NCBI GenBank assembly: GCA_031761405.1
Contig: JASEVX010000003.1
Span: forward strand, 18,894,349 to 18,958,348
Reading direction: 5' to 3'
Origin: Serripes groenlandicus
Taxonomy: Eukaryota > Mollusca > Bivalvia > Cardiida > Cardiidae
Length of the DNA: 64,000 bases
The stretch's first letter is position 1. Every line of letters starts with the position of its first letter. The notes under the pieces were generated by a model, which did not search any database, was not told the origin of the DNA, and saw only the letters and a list, made by a program, of their open reading frames with translations. Position numbers and translations under genes: made by a program. Positions 45,845 to 58,000 of the stretch are shown here, piece after piece.

Positions 45845-46055
45845 TTATATCACGGCATTTCCTGGGTAACTACTGGTCTATTTAACCGAACACCAGCCAT
45901 ACAGTCGTAAAGCTAAACCCGCAACACTGGGCGCCAAGGATAGCAGTCATTACTACCATTGTTAAAGTATTTGGTATGACCTGACCGAAGATCGAACCCG
46001 CGACCTCCCGATCTGGAAGCGGACGCTCTACCTCTACTCCACCGAGCGAGTCCAT
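45845..46055 (-). mobile_element. Second SINE family, good copy (unit 2)
   Basis: Minus strand: tRNA-like head GGTGGAGTAGAGGTAGAGCG with B-box GCGGGTTCGATC, then CAGGTCATACCAAATACTTT, GGCGCCCAGTGTTGCGGG and a tail ending GCCGTGATATAACTG. The head and tail ends of this family coincide with the right edges of the two 51-bp arrays. Confidence 0.75.
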
Positions 46056-46629
46056 GAGGCGGTTGAGTATACCTTACTTCTTCGTCTGCCCATTTCCAAA
46101 TGCATACGTATTATGACGCACCTGCAACAGACGACGCGGGAAAATATTGTGGCAAAAGGAGAATTACTCATAATTTACAATGTCCCATTTGCCAAAATAT
46201 TTTCAACTCTCGTCAATATTTATTATAATCTTTTATTCTGATTTTGCATTTTTTGTCTCTTTTTAATGTTTGCTGCAGCTTTCTTGCATGGGGAAAAGAG
46301 TTTTTAAATCCTTTTTTCAGGCGAATATTTTATATATAATGGGAACATAAGAAATAACTGGAACCTTTTCCACGAACAACACATCTGTATCAGACGACTT
46401 TGAAAGCATCTAAGCAAAAAAGGAAAGGCTCAATAAATGATAGTTTAATTTTTGAAAAGGGTTAAACAGATTTTGAAAAAGGAGAAATTACTAATGTTGC
46501 TACAATCGTCTTGCATAAAGCCCACGATATGGTGACGATGGTTATCCTCCAGGGACCGTTATTTCAAACCCTGACTCGATCTATCATTCATTCTTTCCGA
46601 AAAATAAAAACGTTTGGGTTACTAAGGTC

Positions 46630-48535
46630 ATTCATTATCCACCATGTGGCAACATAGTCACTATGGGACGGTGGCCAACTTTCTGTGGAAGAGTGTGGCT
46701 ATTAGTCAAATTGGGACTTTATCCAGCTTATGGTGGATCGTCTAGCTAAATAGTCAATATGGGATGGTGGCCACACTCCCGTGGAAAGTGTGACTAAATA
46801 GTCAATATGAGACGGTGGCCTCCTGTGGATAGTGTGGCAACATAGTAATTATGGGACGGTGGCCAGCTTCCCGTGGAGAGTGTGGCAACATAGTTAATAT
46901 GGAGCGGTAGTCAGCTTCCTATCGAGAGTGTTAAACATAGTCAGTATATAACGATGACCAGCTTCCCGAGGAAGAGTGTGGCTATTTAGTCAAACTAGGA
47001 CTTTAGGTGGAGAGTTTGGCTAAATAGTCAATATGGGACGGTGGCCAGCTACCCGTGAATATTGTGGCTAAATAGTCAATATCGGACGATGGCCAGCTAC
47101 CAGTGGAGAGTGTGACTAGATAGTCAACATGGGACGGTGGCCAGCTTCCCGTGAAGAGTGTGGCTAACTAGTCAATATGGGACGGTGGCCAGCTTCCCGT
47201 GAAGAGTGTGGCTAACTAGTCAATATGGGACGGTGGCCAGCTTCCCGTGAAGCGTGTGGCTAACTAGTCAATATAGGAAGGTAGCCAGCTTCCTGTGAAG
47301 AGTGTGGCTAACTATTCAATATAGGACGGTAGCCAGCTTCTCGTGAAGATTGTGGATAAATAGTCAATATTGGACAGTTGCCAGCTTCCCGTGCATAGTG
47401 TGGCAACATAGACAATATGGGACGGTGGCAAGCTTCCCGTAGACAGTGTGGCAACATAGTCAATATGGGACAGTGGCCACACTCCCGTGAATATTGTGTT
47501 TAAAAAGTCAATATGGGACGGTAGCCAGCATCCTGTAAAAAGAGTGGCTAAATAGTCAATATGGGACTTCAGCTAGCTTCCAGGGAAGAGTGTGGCTAAA
47601 TAGTCAATGTGTGACAGTAGCCAGCTTCAAGATAAGATTGCGTCTAAATAGTCAATATGTGACGGTAGCCAGCTTCCAGATAAGATTGTATCTAAATAGT
47701 CAATGTGTGAGCGTAGCCAGCTTCCAGCTAAGATTCTGGCTAAATAGTCAATGTGGAGCGGTAGTCAGCTTCCAGATAAGATTGTAGATAAATAGTCAAT
47801 GTGTGACAGTAGCCAGCTTCCTATTAAGATCGTGGCTAAATAGTCAATGTGCCAGTAGCCAGATTCCAGATAAGATTGGTGCTAATTAGTCACTATTTGA
47901 CAGTAGCCGGCTTCAAGATAAGATTGTAGCTTAATAGTCAAAGTGTTACAGTAGCCACCTTCCAGATAAGATTGTTGATAAGTTGTCAATGTGGAACGGT
48001 AGCCAGCTTCTAGATCAGATTGTTGCTAAATAGTCAATATGTGAGGGGAGCTAGCTTCCTTTGAAGATTGTGTCTAAATAGTCAATGTGTGACGGTAGCC
48101 GGCTTCCAGATAAAGTTGTGGATAAATATTCAATGTGTGACAGCAACCAGCTTCCAGATAATATTGTGGCTAAATAATAAATATATGAGGGGAGCCAGCT
48201 TCCTGTGAAGATTGTGGCTAAATAGTCATAGTGAGACGGTAGCCAGCTTCCTGTTAAGATTGTGGCTAAAAAGTAAGTGTTTGACGGTAGCCAGCTACTA
48301 GATAATATTTTGGCTAAATAGTCAAAGTGTGACAGTAGCCAGCTTCCAAAAAGATTGTGGATAAATAGTCAATATCTGATAAGAGTGCGGCTAAAAAGTC
48401 AATGTGTGACGGTAGCCAGCTTCCTGTTAAGATTCTGGCTAAATAGTCAATGTGGAACGGTTGCCAGCTTCCAGATAAAATTGTGGCTAGATATTCAATG
48501 TTGGACAGTAGATAGCTTCATGTGAAGACTTTTGT
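46630..48535. repeat. 48-bp repeat array D2
   Basis: Same unit and same left-to-right variant order as D1: TATGGGACGGTGGCC units to about 47,570, then TGTGTGACGGTAGCC with CCAGATAAGATTG units. Confidence 0.95.
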
Positions 48536-50160
48536 GTGGAACTCAAGGAAACACAAGTCATGTAAATTTGCCGCCGTGATATAACCGACATACCGTTGAA
48601 AACACCGTTAAATCCGTCATTCAATCAATTAAATACAATAAGACAGCTGGTAATGGAGTAATTGTAAGACCTGATCTGTCATTTTGTCAGACAGTCGGAC
48701 TCTAAAATAGATCGGCCTTTAATAGTATTTACGCTGAGTTAGTCAATGGAAACTCCTGATTGTAAATTGAAGGGAGGAAGTTTACATAAAACGATCTCAC
48801 ACCGTTGCACTCGTGCTAGCAGTGAGTAGTTGGCACGACGTATTATAGACGACGCAAAGCCTATTTGTACATGTCCCGGACCGCTGAGACACTTATATAT
48901 ATATATATATGCGTGCAGAAACGACTCAGACAAGCCTTTGTATGGGCACAGTCTCAGCATAGCCTTAATTGATCGCCTGCGTGTTATTTAGCCCAACATG
49001 TATATTTCGACAAAACACTATATAAGAATCCCCAATATAACTAAATTGTCAAGAGGACAAGGCATTAAAACCACCCAAAATCAGTTAACGAGGTTCACTG
49101 TAAACAGTGTACAAGTTGGCTTCTGTGAACAGTAAAGATCTGCACAGTCTAATCAAGATCTACACTATTAACATGTTACTTACAAAGGATTGCTAGAAGA
49201 TTTTGTCTTATGGTTAAGATTCTGATATAATTGGGCAGATGGTCATATGTATTTGACTTTTAACATTATTTCCGTAATATCACGTTAACAGATCACTTAT
49301 TCATTTTCCTTGGGTAAACAAATCAGTAGTAGGCTAGGCAATGTGCTTTGCCAAAGCGCAGTCAACCATGACCATCGTGCCTCGACTGGGGATTTCAACT
49401 GGGACGCCCGGCTCCAAATCCCCGACGCTAACCACTCGACAACGACGGATTAGACAAGATGGTATAAAACAACATTGACTGTTCAAAAATACAAACTTTT
49501 ACCTTGTCTCATGCACTGGCTCATTTAGGAGGCCATGGCGGATGGACGGTTAGATTATCGCTCTGGCGTTTAAAGTCGTCTGCTGCAGAGTTGTTGTTTG
49601 TGCATAGATAATGAAAATGCCGCCCCATCTGAAGCTATACTGTTTGCCGTGGAAGAGATATTTTACTATGTCTCATTTTATGGTCGTCAAACAATGAGCA
49701 TACTTCGTTAACAAAACAAAAAAGAAATATCTTTACAAATACAAACTGATTATATCGTAGAGAATTCCAACTTGGTGATCACCCTGAGTCCCTGACATCA
49801 TTATTCTTAGACGTTTCTCACGAGGCTTTGTTTCAGCCTTCAACTGAAAGGTGGTTAACTATTTTCCGATGTCTACAGACGGGAGGGTAGTTTGTTATGC
49901 TTATGAATACGAACTTCGGAGACCCGAGTATAAATCAAGGGACACCTTTTTGTCCCAAAGACGACATCTTAAATCAGCAATCTGCTGTAGAGGCAACAGT
50001 CATCTAACACTTCAGATAATTTCCTGCAATTACCACTATCATCGTCCGACATTCCAATATACATGTTAGTCATACCACACTCAAACGATCCATCAGTGTG
50101 AAACCCTTCACCACATACAACAAAAATGTAGCAAACGTCTTTAAAAACATCTAGACAAAC
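48536..50160 (+). other. Conserved block of unit 2 between array and SINE
   Basis: Contains the TACATAAA counterpart of the TATA motif (48,783-48,790), an AT dinucleotide run (48,895-48,910), a tRNA-like decayed head near 49,345-49,440 (GACGCTAACCACTCGAC) and a conserved open stretch at 49,851-50,069. That open stretch also occurs in unit 1 (40,755-40,973) but is shifted in unit 3. No gene is assigned. Confidence 0.4.
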
Positions 50161-50161
50161 A

Positions 50162-50353
50162 GTGATTGATTGATTGATTGATTGGAGTTTTCAAAAAAAC
50201 ACAGTCATATCAAGTCGGCGAGTTCGCGCACCCATGTGTATCCTCACAACCGTCTTTCCAAGCAACTGGCTGCTTTACGACATAGACATTCATCAAACTC
50301 ACAACCCCTGGATTGACAGCTCGCGTCGCTACCGACTGAGCTACCGGGCTCTG
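50162..50353 (-). mobile_element. tRNA-derived SINE, internally deleted (unit 2)
   Basis: Minus strand: head CCCGGTAGCTCAGTCGGTAG, shortened body and an AATC-repeat tail (50,162-50,185). Confidence 0.75.
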
Positions 50354-50740
50354 CAAAATAGGGAGTATTTCTACAAAAGTAACATACCAATTCAAATGAG
50401 CTGTTTCTCCTCTTTAAACTTGTCACAATATTTTAAAAGTCGTCTGCTGCATTAAGATGTGTTTGCATGCGGGAAAGTGTCAAACATTTACGATCTAGAA
50501 AAGCGCATTTTTGTACTGTTGAAATTTGACCTTCATAGTTCTCGAGAGGCGTCGATGAATGCACGTCCGAATATATTAGAAACAGTGAAGTGTCTGATCA
50601 GACTTAGCCGTGGTACACGCTGATTTAGCTTTTCGCTGGTCTCAAAGTTCTGAAGGTTTACATGTGTGTGACGTGGCTTCATTGTCATACATTCATAAGG
50701 CCTTCCTAACTATAACCATTTTGACCCTTTAACTAACACC
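50354..50740. other. Unique block with a conserved minus-strand frame
   Basis: Shared with 60,600-60,980. On the minus strand it encodes an open stretch beginning MKPRHT and ending FIDASREL; one-base differences elsewhere shift its upstream part. No domain recognised. Confidence 0.3.
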
Positions 50741-50744
50741 TTTT

Positions 50745-50965
50745 CCCACCTGCAGACGCGTTCTGACGCAATAGCAGCAAATGATTTTTGAAAACATTTT
50801 AGCTAAAGGTGAAATTGCTCATGATGAGAAATTTCACCTTTGGCCACAATGTTTTCAACTTTATTTAACAATTAAGCTATCTTTTATGGAGATTTTTCAG
50901 GTTTCTGTCACCATGTTTCCAAAGTTATCTGCTGCAGATTCGTTGAATATGGGAAAGGGTAAACT
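50745..50965. repeat. Dispersed palindromic element (unit 2)
   Basis: CCCACCTGCAGACGCG edge, hairpin AAAGGTGAAATTGCTCATG with AGAAATTTCACCTTT (50,805-50,841), CCACAATGTTTTCAAC, and closing TATCTGCTGCAG and GGGAAAGGGT. Followed by a single copy of the sequence that forms the 29-bp array in unit 3. Confidence 0.75.
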
Positions 50966-51083
50966 AAGTACATGTATGTGAAGCCTTTTCCGCCAGTTTA
51001 AACCCAGGTAAGTCGGCGTATGACTATGCTCTATAATGATTGCTTCATTATTTTATAACAAACACATTCTAAAAATTCTGCAG

Positions 51084-51310
51084 GCTTCATCGTCAGCAGC
51101 AGCGTTGGGCATATCCTCAGCTTCGTCATTATCGTCAACAGCAGCTTTCAGAATATCATCGACATCGTCATTATCGTCAGCAGCATCATTTTTAATATCA
51201 TCAACATCGTCATCACTACAACCACTATAACACCTTCTATCTACAGACATCCATGCCATCAACCTATTCCAAAAAGGGGATAACGAATTCGAAATCCGTC
51301 ATCTGCATAT
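51084..51310 (+). pseudogene. Degenerate His-rich/lectin-like exon (unit 2)
   Basis: After a CTGCAG acceptor-like site the plus strand reads His/Arg/Gln/Tyr-rich text (for example RHYRQQQLSEYHRHRHYRQQ) with a TAA after QQHHF. Next comes an INLFQKGDNEFEIRH segment, then sequence matching the lectin 3' flank (GTGTCACAGGAGGGCTTGTC at about 51,377). Position and composition suit a relic of the lectin terminal exon. The same DNA read on the minus strand is an acidic open frame (DDDVDDIKNDAADDNDD), which I regard as its antisense shadow. Confidence 0.45.
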
Positions 51311-51855
51311 GACATCTGAAGCGTTCAGTATCAGGGAAAAGAATAAAGAAAAGCCTGACAAATGTGTCGAACCGTGTCACAGGAGGGCTTGTCTTTACGA
51401 GTCTTATCTATTTCTACGTATATGCTTGTTGCAGACGTTCACACATTTAAATAACACGTATATGGAGACAAGTATGGACCATCTGCAAGTATAATTCTAA
51501 GATAACAAAAATTACATTGTGATAACTGTTTTCTGTCTTTCCGTCTTTATTTTCTTTTAATCTAACGGTATATATATTGTAAAGACGCCGAAAGTCAACT
51601 GTGTCAAGAAAAGGAATCAGAATGAAAAGATACGTGGATGGACTTGTTCAACAGTCGTATACTGATCATAGCATTTCACTCTCCCAAAACATTAAAACTA
51701 TTTCAATAATAACTGTATTGAAAACAAGGAAGACCCAGATCAGACCGCGTGAGAGCCAAAGCTGGTCCCATGTTGGTATATTTTGTTCACAAAATACGGA
51801 CAATGTGTTTGTCACTTGGGTTAATAGAACCTTAATAAATTGAGGCGTCCCTCGA
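51310..51855 (+). other. Lectin-gene 3' flank (unit 2)
   Basis: Homologous to 8,260-8,560 in the same orientation, with GACGCCGAAAG near 51,580. Open frames at 51,309-51,494 and 51,601-51,843 look like chance reading of this flank. Confidence 0.5.
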
Positions 51856-52000
51856 GAAAACCAACATTATGGACTTTGCGTAAAGTATCGACCCGGATCA
51901 GCCTAAACATGCCGCACAGGCTTACCCGGATAGACACTTTTCGCCTCCTGTGGATTTTCTTCTTCAGGAATCATTACCCTATACCTTATCATTCAATGGT
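51856..52000. mobile_element. Foldback MITE, half (unit 2)
   Basis: Terminal GAGAAAACCAACATTATGGA, CGACCCGGATCAGCC, ATGCCGCACAGGCTTACCC and TTCAGGAATCATTACCC. Confidence 0.7.
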
Positions 52001-52281
52001 CAAATATTGATAATTTTATCGAATATATAATAACCGGGATAATGCTGTGTTTACGTTTCAAAATAACTGCGGAAATAAACGTTAAGGTTATCAAACAAAG
52101 TGGAGGAACTCGTGCAAGTTTACCGCTTATAGCATCTCATCTCAGGCGGATTCGAAAATGGATTTGATTTTCGTATTTTTTTTTTTTCAGTTTTAAATTG
52201 ATATACAAAAAACGAAAATGAATTATTTTTTTATGGTTTGCTTTTCAAGTCTAAAATTGAAATTTGAAAACAAAAAATGCG

Positions 52282-52330
52282 TTCCTTTTCCGTTTTTCTT
52301 GTTACTAACTACTACAAAACGGTAAAGGAA
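52282..52330. repeat. Hairpin, 15-bp arms (unit 2)
   Basis: Counterpart of 41,737-41,785 with both arms and loop conserved. Confidence 0.75.
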
Positions 52331-52584
52331 CATCACTGTTCTTCGTTTTTCGTTTTTCTTGATTAAGCTTAATAAAGCTTTAAAGGAAAGGATGGTATAT
52401 ACAATAACTGGGTCTTTCATTTATATAGATATATTTCGGATAGTAATTCTATTCGCAATGGCGTTATAAAGCATTTTGCTATTCCCATCCTATTCTTATA
52501 GTACGTACCATTTCCATTTGATATACCAACTATTGCATAGGCATATACCCATCAACTTTTACCTAAGCATTATGAGCCGTTCCG

Positions 52585-52699
52585 CAAGAAAAACCAAAAT
52601 TATGGACTCTGCATAATATATCGAGCAGATTAGCCTGCGCAATCCACGCAGGCTAATCCGGGCCGACACATTCCGTCTCAGGGGGATAGAGGTATAGAG
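52585..52699. mobile_element. Foldback MITE end (unit 2/3 junction)
   Basis: AAAACCAAAATTATGGACTC, hairpin GCCTGCGCAATCCACGCAGGC and GTCTCAGGGGGATAGAGG, fused to the truncated promoter of unit 3. Confidence 0.7.
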
Positions 52700-52834
52700 T
52701 TTATTGGAAGATAGCCATATTACATGATATAGGAAAATGGGCGAAACACTCATATCAAGGCCCGTCTTGTGGTATTGTTGTTGGTTTTGTTTGTTAAGTG
52801 TTTTACACTTTCACACAATTGTTCAGTTAAATCA

Positions 52835-53040
52835 CGGCATTTCCTGGGTAACTACTGGTCCATTTAACCTGACACCAGCCAGACAGTCATTATGCTAGCC
52901 CCGCAACCCTGGGCGCCAAGGATAGCATAGTCATTACTACTATTGTTTAAGTCTTTGGTATGACCTGATCGAAGATCGAACCGCGACCTCCCGATCTGGA
53001 AGCGGACGCTCTACCTCTACTCCACCGAGCGAGTCCATGA
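52835..53040 (-). mobile_element. Second SINE family (unit 3)
   Basis: Counterpart of 46,055-45,845 with the same head and tail, differing by scattered substitutions. Confidence 0.75.
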
Positions 53041-53559
53041 GGCGGTTGAGTATACCTTACTTCTTCGTCGGCCCATTTCCAAATGCATACGTATTATGAT
53101 GCATCTGCACCAGAAAATATTGTAGCAAAAGGAGAATTACTCATAATTTACAATTTCCCATTTGCCAAAATATGTTCAACTCTCGTCAATATTTATTATA
53201 ATCTTTTATTCTGATTTTGCATTTTTTGGCTCACTCTTTTTATATACTGCAGCTTTATTGCTAGGGAAAAATATTTGTGTAACCCTTTTTCAGGCGAATA
53301 TTCTATTTTTAATGGGAACATAAGAAATAACTGGAACCTTTCCCACGAACAACACATCTGTATCAGACGACTTTGAAAGCATCTAAGCAAAAATGGAATG
53401 CCTCAACAAATGATATTTTTTTATTGAAAAGGGTTGAACAGATTTTGAAAAAGGTGAAATTGCTAATGTTGTTACAATCGTCTTGCATAAAGCCCACGAT
53501 ATGGTTACGATGGTTATTCTCCAGGGACCGTGATTTCAAACCCTGACTCAATCATTTAT

Positions 53560-54981
53560 TTAGTCGCCGGGCAGAAGCCCGCGACTTCTATTTTTAATAG
53601 GTTTTCTGAAATCACATGGGAGGGGGGATTATTATTAGAAAGAAACACATTTAGATGTCTTGAACATATTACAATTGTGTTGTTTAAAAACACTAAGTAA
53701 TGACACATCTAAAATGAAACAAATATTCCAATATTTACGAAGACAAAACAGTCCCTATTAGCTAGACTGGTATACTTTATTTTACACTATATACTACATG
53801 TAATCAAAAGTCGATAACTACAAACCTTTACGTCGCAGTCTAATTTGTTTACTTACGCACACCTGCGTGACTCGCGAATACCAACTGCGTAGATCAATCT
53901 CCTTTGCAGAGAGCCGCTCTTTACACTCACTTACAAATAGTAAAATATAGGTGATTTAAAATGTTTATTTGGTTCGAAACAAATGAAGAAAAGAACAAAC
54001 CGAGATAAAACTGGGAAAAACACCTCTGCGAATAAGAAAGAATCGGGTCTTTCGTACAAACTGATTTCGTCCAATTTTAAATGTGTCATTTAATTCCATA
54101 AAGGCATATTGCTTCCGATCTGCATATTGTTATGCATCATTGACACAAGGGCGGTCATCATAATATAATTTTAAAACATGAGTAGTGTGTTGTTTTCATT
54201 ATAAAAAAGGAAGGAAAGAATTAAAATAAATTAACATGTTGTAGGGCTAAGTTTATGTTCGAAATTAAGTTTAAATTATACAACAATTTCAATGAGTTTT
54301 AACTGGTTAGTTGATATTATATTTCGAAGATGGTCTAATTTATAAATATTGGACTACATTTCAACATTTGTTAAAGTATGATATAATTAGGATACTAAGC
54401 TGATATCATTTTGAGAAAAAGAGAAAACTCATGTCTTCAGCGATTTAACCCTTATCTCATTGTTTTAAAAGTGGATTGGTGCAAAGGTGTCCACTGTTGA
54501 CTTTAAAAGAGGAAAGGTAAAATGAAGTGCTATTGCATGCAAATCCTAAATTGTCTGTTTTGTGGTTTTATTGAAATATAATAAAATTCAAATATTCTGA
54601 CAAACATCTTGAAAAGAGTATGTGGAATTCACAAATCTTATACTTATTCCTTAATGAAAGCACTGTATACATACTAAGACTAATGATTGGCAAGATTACT
54701 CATTTCCATTACTGTTTATGATCAATAATTAGTTGGTTGTGTGTATGGTCAACCTACTTTGGAATGGAGATTGATCATAAACAATGAAAGGCTTCAATTA
54801 TCATTCACTTCGTTGACAAAACAATGCAAGTTACGATACATTTTCACTTGACCCCACCCCTGATGTTCCAATATGCCCCTCAGTTGATAACTGTTTATTC
54901 AACTACTATAATGTTAGTGTTATGCATAACTGCACTATGGATATCCGGCGACATTGATGCGTTGCATCAACTTTCTCTTGT
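53560..54981. mobile_element. Helitron/Helentron-like element, copy iii (1.42 kb, fullest copy)
   Basis: Terminal hairpin GTCGCCGGGCAGAAGCCCGC, internal blocks of both other copies, and the ATCCGGCGACATTGATGCG and CTCTTGT end. The unit-2 counterpart (ATCATTCATTCTTTCC near 46,580) has no insertion. The comparison places the insertion between two T residues without target duplication. Confidence 0.72.
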
Positions 54982-55014
54982 TCTTTCCTAGGAATAACAA
55001 ACGTTTGGGTTACT

Positions 55015-58000
55015 AAGGTAATTCGTTATCCATCATGTGGCAACATAGTCAATATGGGACGGTGGCTAGCTTCCTTTGGAGAGTGCGGCAACATGATCAA
55101 TATGGGACGGTGGGCCAGCTTCCCGTGAAAGAGTGTGGCTATTTAGTCAAATTATGACTTTATCAAGCGCCAGGTGGATCGTCTGGCTAAATGGTCAATA
55201 TGGGACGGTGGCCACACTCCCGTGAATGGTGTGGCTAAATAGTCAATATGGGACGGTGGCCAGCTTCCCGTGGAAGAGTGTGGCTATTTAGTCAAATTGG
55301 GACTTTATCCAGCTTCAGGTGGATCGTCTGGCTAAATGGTCAATATGGGACGGTGGCCACACTCCCGTGAATGGTGTGGCTAAATAGTCAATATGGGACG
55401 GTGGCCAGCTTCCCGTGGAAGAGTGTGGCTATTTAGTCAAATTGGGACTTTATCCAGCTTCAGGTGGATCGTCTGGCTAAATAGTCAATATAGGACGGTT
55501 GCCACACTCCCGTGAAGGGTGTGGCTAAATAGTCAATATGGGACGGTGGCCAGCTTCCCGTGGAAGAGTGTAGCTATTTAGTCAAATTGGGACTTCATCC
55601 AGCTTCAGGTGGATCGTCTGGCTAAATAGTCAATATGGGACGGTGGCCACACTCCCGTGAATGATGTGTCTAAATAGTCAATATGGGACGGTGGCCAGCT
55701 ACCGGTGGAGGAGTGTTTCTATTTATTCAAATTGAAACTTTATCAACCGTCAGGTGGATCGTTTTGCTAAATAGTCAATATGGGACGGTTGCCACACTCC
55801 CGTGAAGGGTGTGGCTAAATAGTCAATATGGGATGGTGGCCAGCTTCCCGTGGAAGAGTGTGGCTATTTAGTCAAATTGGAACTTTATCAAGCGTCAGGT
55901 GGACGTCTGGCTAAATAGTCAATATGAGAGGCTGGCCACACTCCCTTGATGAGTGTGTCTAAATAGTCAATATTTAGCCACACTCTCCACGAGTAGCTGG
56001 CCACCGTCTCATATTGACTATTTAGCCACACTTTTTACGGGAAGCTGGCTAAAGTCCCATTTTGACTTTGTTGCCACACTCTCCACAGGTAGCTGGCCAC
56101 CGTCCCATATTGACTATTTTGCCTCGCTTTTCACAGGATGCCGGCTACCGTTCCATATTGACTATTTAGGCAAATCTTCACGGAAGTGTGGTCACCGTCC
56201 CATGTTGACTATTTAGTCACACTCTCCGCGGGAAGCTGATTACCGTCCCATACTGACTATTTAGCCAGACGATCCACCTGCAGCTTGATTAAATCCCAAT
56301 TTGACTAAATAGCCAGACTCTACACGGGAAGCTGTATTAAGTTCCATATTGACTATTTAGTCACACTCTCCACGGGTAGCTGGCCACTTTCCCATATTGA
56401 CTGTTTAGCCACTCTTTTCACACGATACTGGCTACCGTCCCATATTGACTATTTAGCTACACTCTATTACGGGAGTGTGGCTAATTTGGGACGGTGGCCG
56501 GCTATACATGGAGAGTGTTGCTAAATAGTCAAAGTGGGACATCTGCCAGCTTCCCGTCAATATTGTAACTTAATAGTCAATATGGGACAGTGGTCAGCTA
56601 CCCGTGTAGAGTGTGGCTAAATAGTCAAACTGGGACGGTAGATAGCTACCCGTAAAGAGTGTGGCTAAATAGTCAAACTGGGACGGTAGTCAGCTACCCG
56701 TAAAGAGTGTGGCTAAATAGTCAAACTGGGACGGTAGTCAGCTACCCGTAAAGAGTGTGGCTTAATAGTCAATATGGGACGGTAGTCATCTACCCGTAAA
56801 GAATGTGGCTTAATAGTCAATATGGGACGGTAGTCAGCTACCCGTAAAGAGTGTGGCTTAATAGTCAATATGGGACGGTAGTCATCTACCCGTAAAGAGT
56901 GTGGCTTAATAGTCAATATGGGACGGTAGTCATCTACCCGTAAAGAGTGTGGCTAAATAGTCAATATGGGACGGTAGTCATCTACCCGTAAAGAGTGTGG
57001 ATAAATAGTCAAACTGGTACGGTAGTCAGCTTCCCGTAAAGAGTGTGGCTTAATAGTCAATATGGGACGGTAGTCATCTACCCGTAAAGAGTGTGGCTTA
57101 ATAGTCAATATGGGACGGTAGTCAGCTACCCGTAAAGAGTGTGGCTTAATAGTCATCTACCCGTAAAGAGTGTGGCTTAATAGTTAATATGGGACGGTGG
57201 CCAGCTACCCGTGGAGTATTTGGCTCAATAGTCAATATAGGACGGTGGTCAGTGTCAATATGGGACGGTAGTCAGCTTCCTATGAAGAATATGGCTAAAT
57301 AGTCAAGGTATGACGATAGCCAGCTACTAGATAAGATTGTGGATAAATAGTCAATGTGTGAGGGCAGCCAGCTTCTCATGAAGATGTGGCTAAATAGTCA
57401 ACGTGTGACGGTAGCCAGCTTCCAGATAAGATTGTGGATAAATAGTAAGTGTGTGACGGTAGCCAGCTTCCAGATCAGATTGTGGATAAATAGTCAATGT
57501 GTGACGATAGCAAGCTACCAGATAATATTGTAGATAAATAGTCAATGTGTGACGGCAGCCAGCTTCCCATGAAGATGTGGCTAAATAGTCAAAGTGTAAT
57601 GGTAGCCAGCTTCCAGATAAGATTGTGGCTACATAGTCAATATGTGACGATAGCAAGCTACCAGATAATATTGTGGCTAAATAGTCAATGTGTGACGGCA
57701 GCCAGCTTCCCTTAAAGATGTGGCTAAATAGTCAAAGTGTGACGGTAGTCAGCTTCCTATGAAGAATATAGCTAAAAAGTCAATGTGTGACGATAGCTAG
57801 CTACCAGATAAGATTGTGGATAAATAGTCAATGTGTGACGATAGCCAGCTACCAGATAAGATTGTGGCTGAATAGTCAATGTGTGAGGGCAGCCAGCTTT
57901 CCATGAAGATGTGGCTAAAATAGTCAACGTGTGACGGTAGCCAGCTTCCAGATAAGATTGTGGATAAATAGTAAGTGTGTGACGGTAGCCAGCTTCCAGA

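Larger units (their letters stand above)
45718..52699 (+). repeat. Tandem segmental unit 2
   Basis: Full block order: truncated promoter, SINE (second family), array D2, TATA block, tRNA SINE, palindromic element, His-rich/lectin-like pseudo-exon with lectin 3' flank, foldback MITE, AT-rich tail, foldback MITE. It has neither the LINE/MITE of unit 1 nor the Helitron-like element and 29-bp array of unit 3, so it is the simplest copy. Confidence 0.85.

Noticed and set aside
40755..50069. 72-codon plus-strand frame present in units 1 and 2, and an antisense frame MTNMYIGMS...LLI in all three
   Set aside because: The plus frame is shifted in unit 3 and has no ATG at a sensible place. In the antisense frame most differences between copies change amino acids, and no homolog is recognised.
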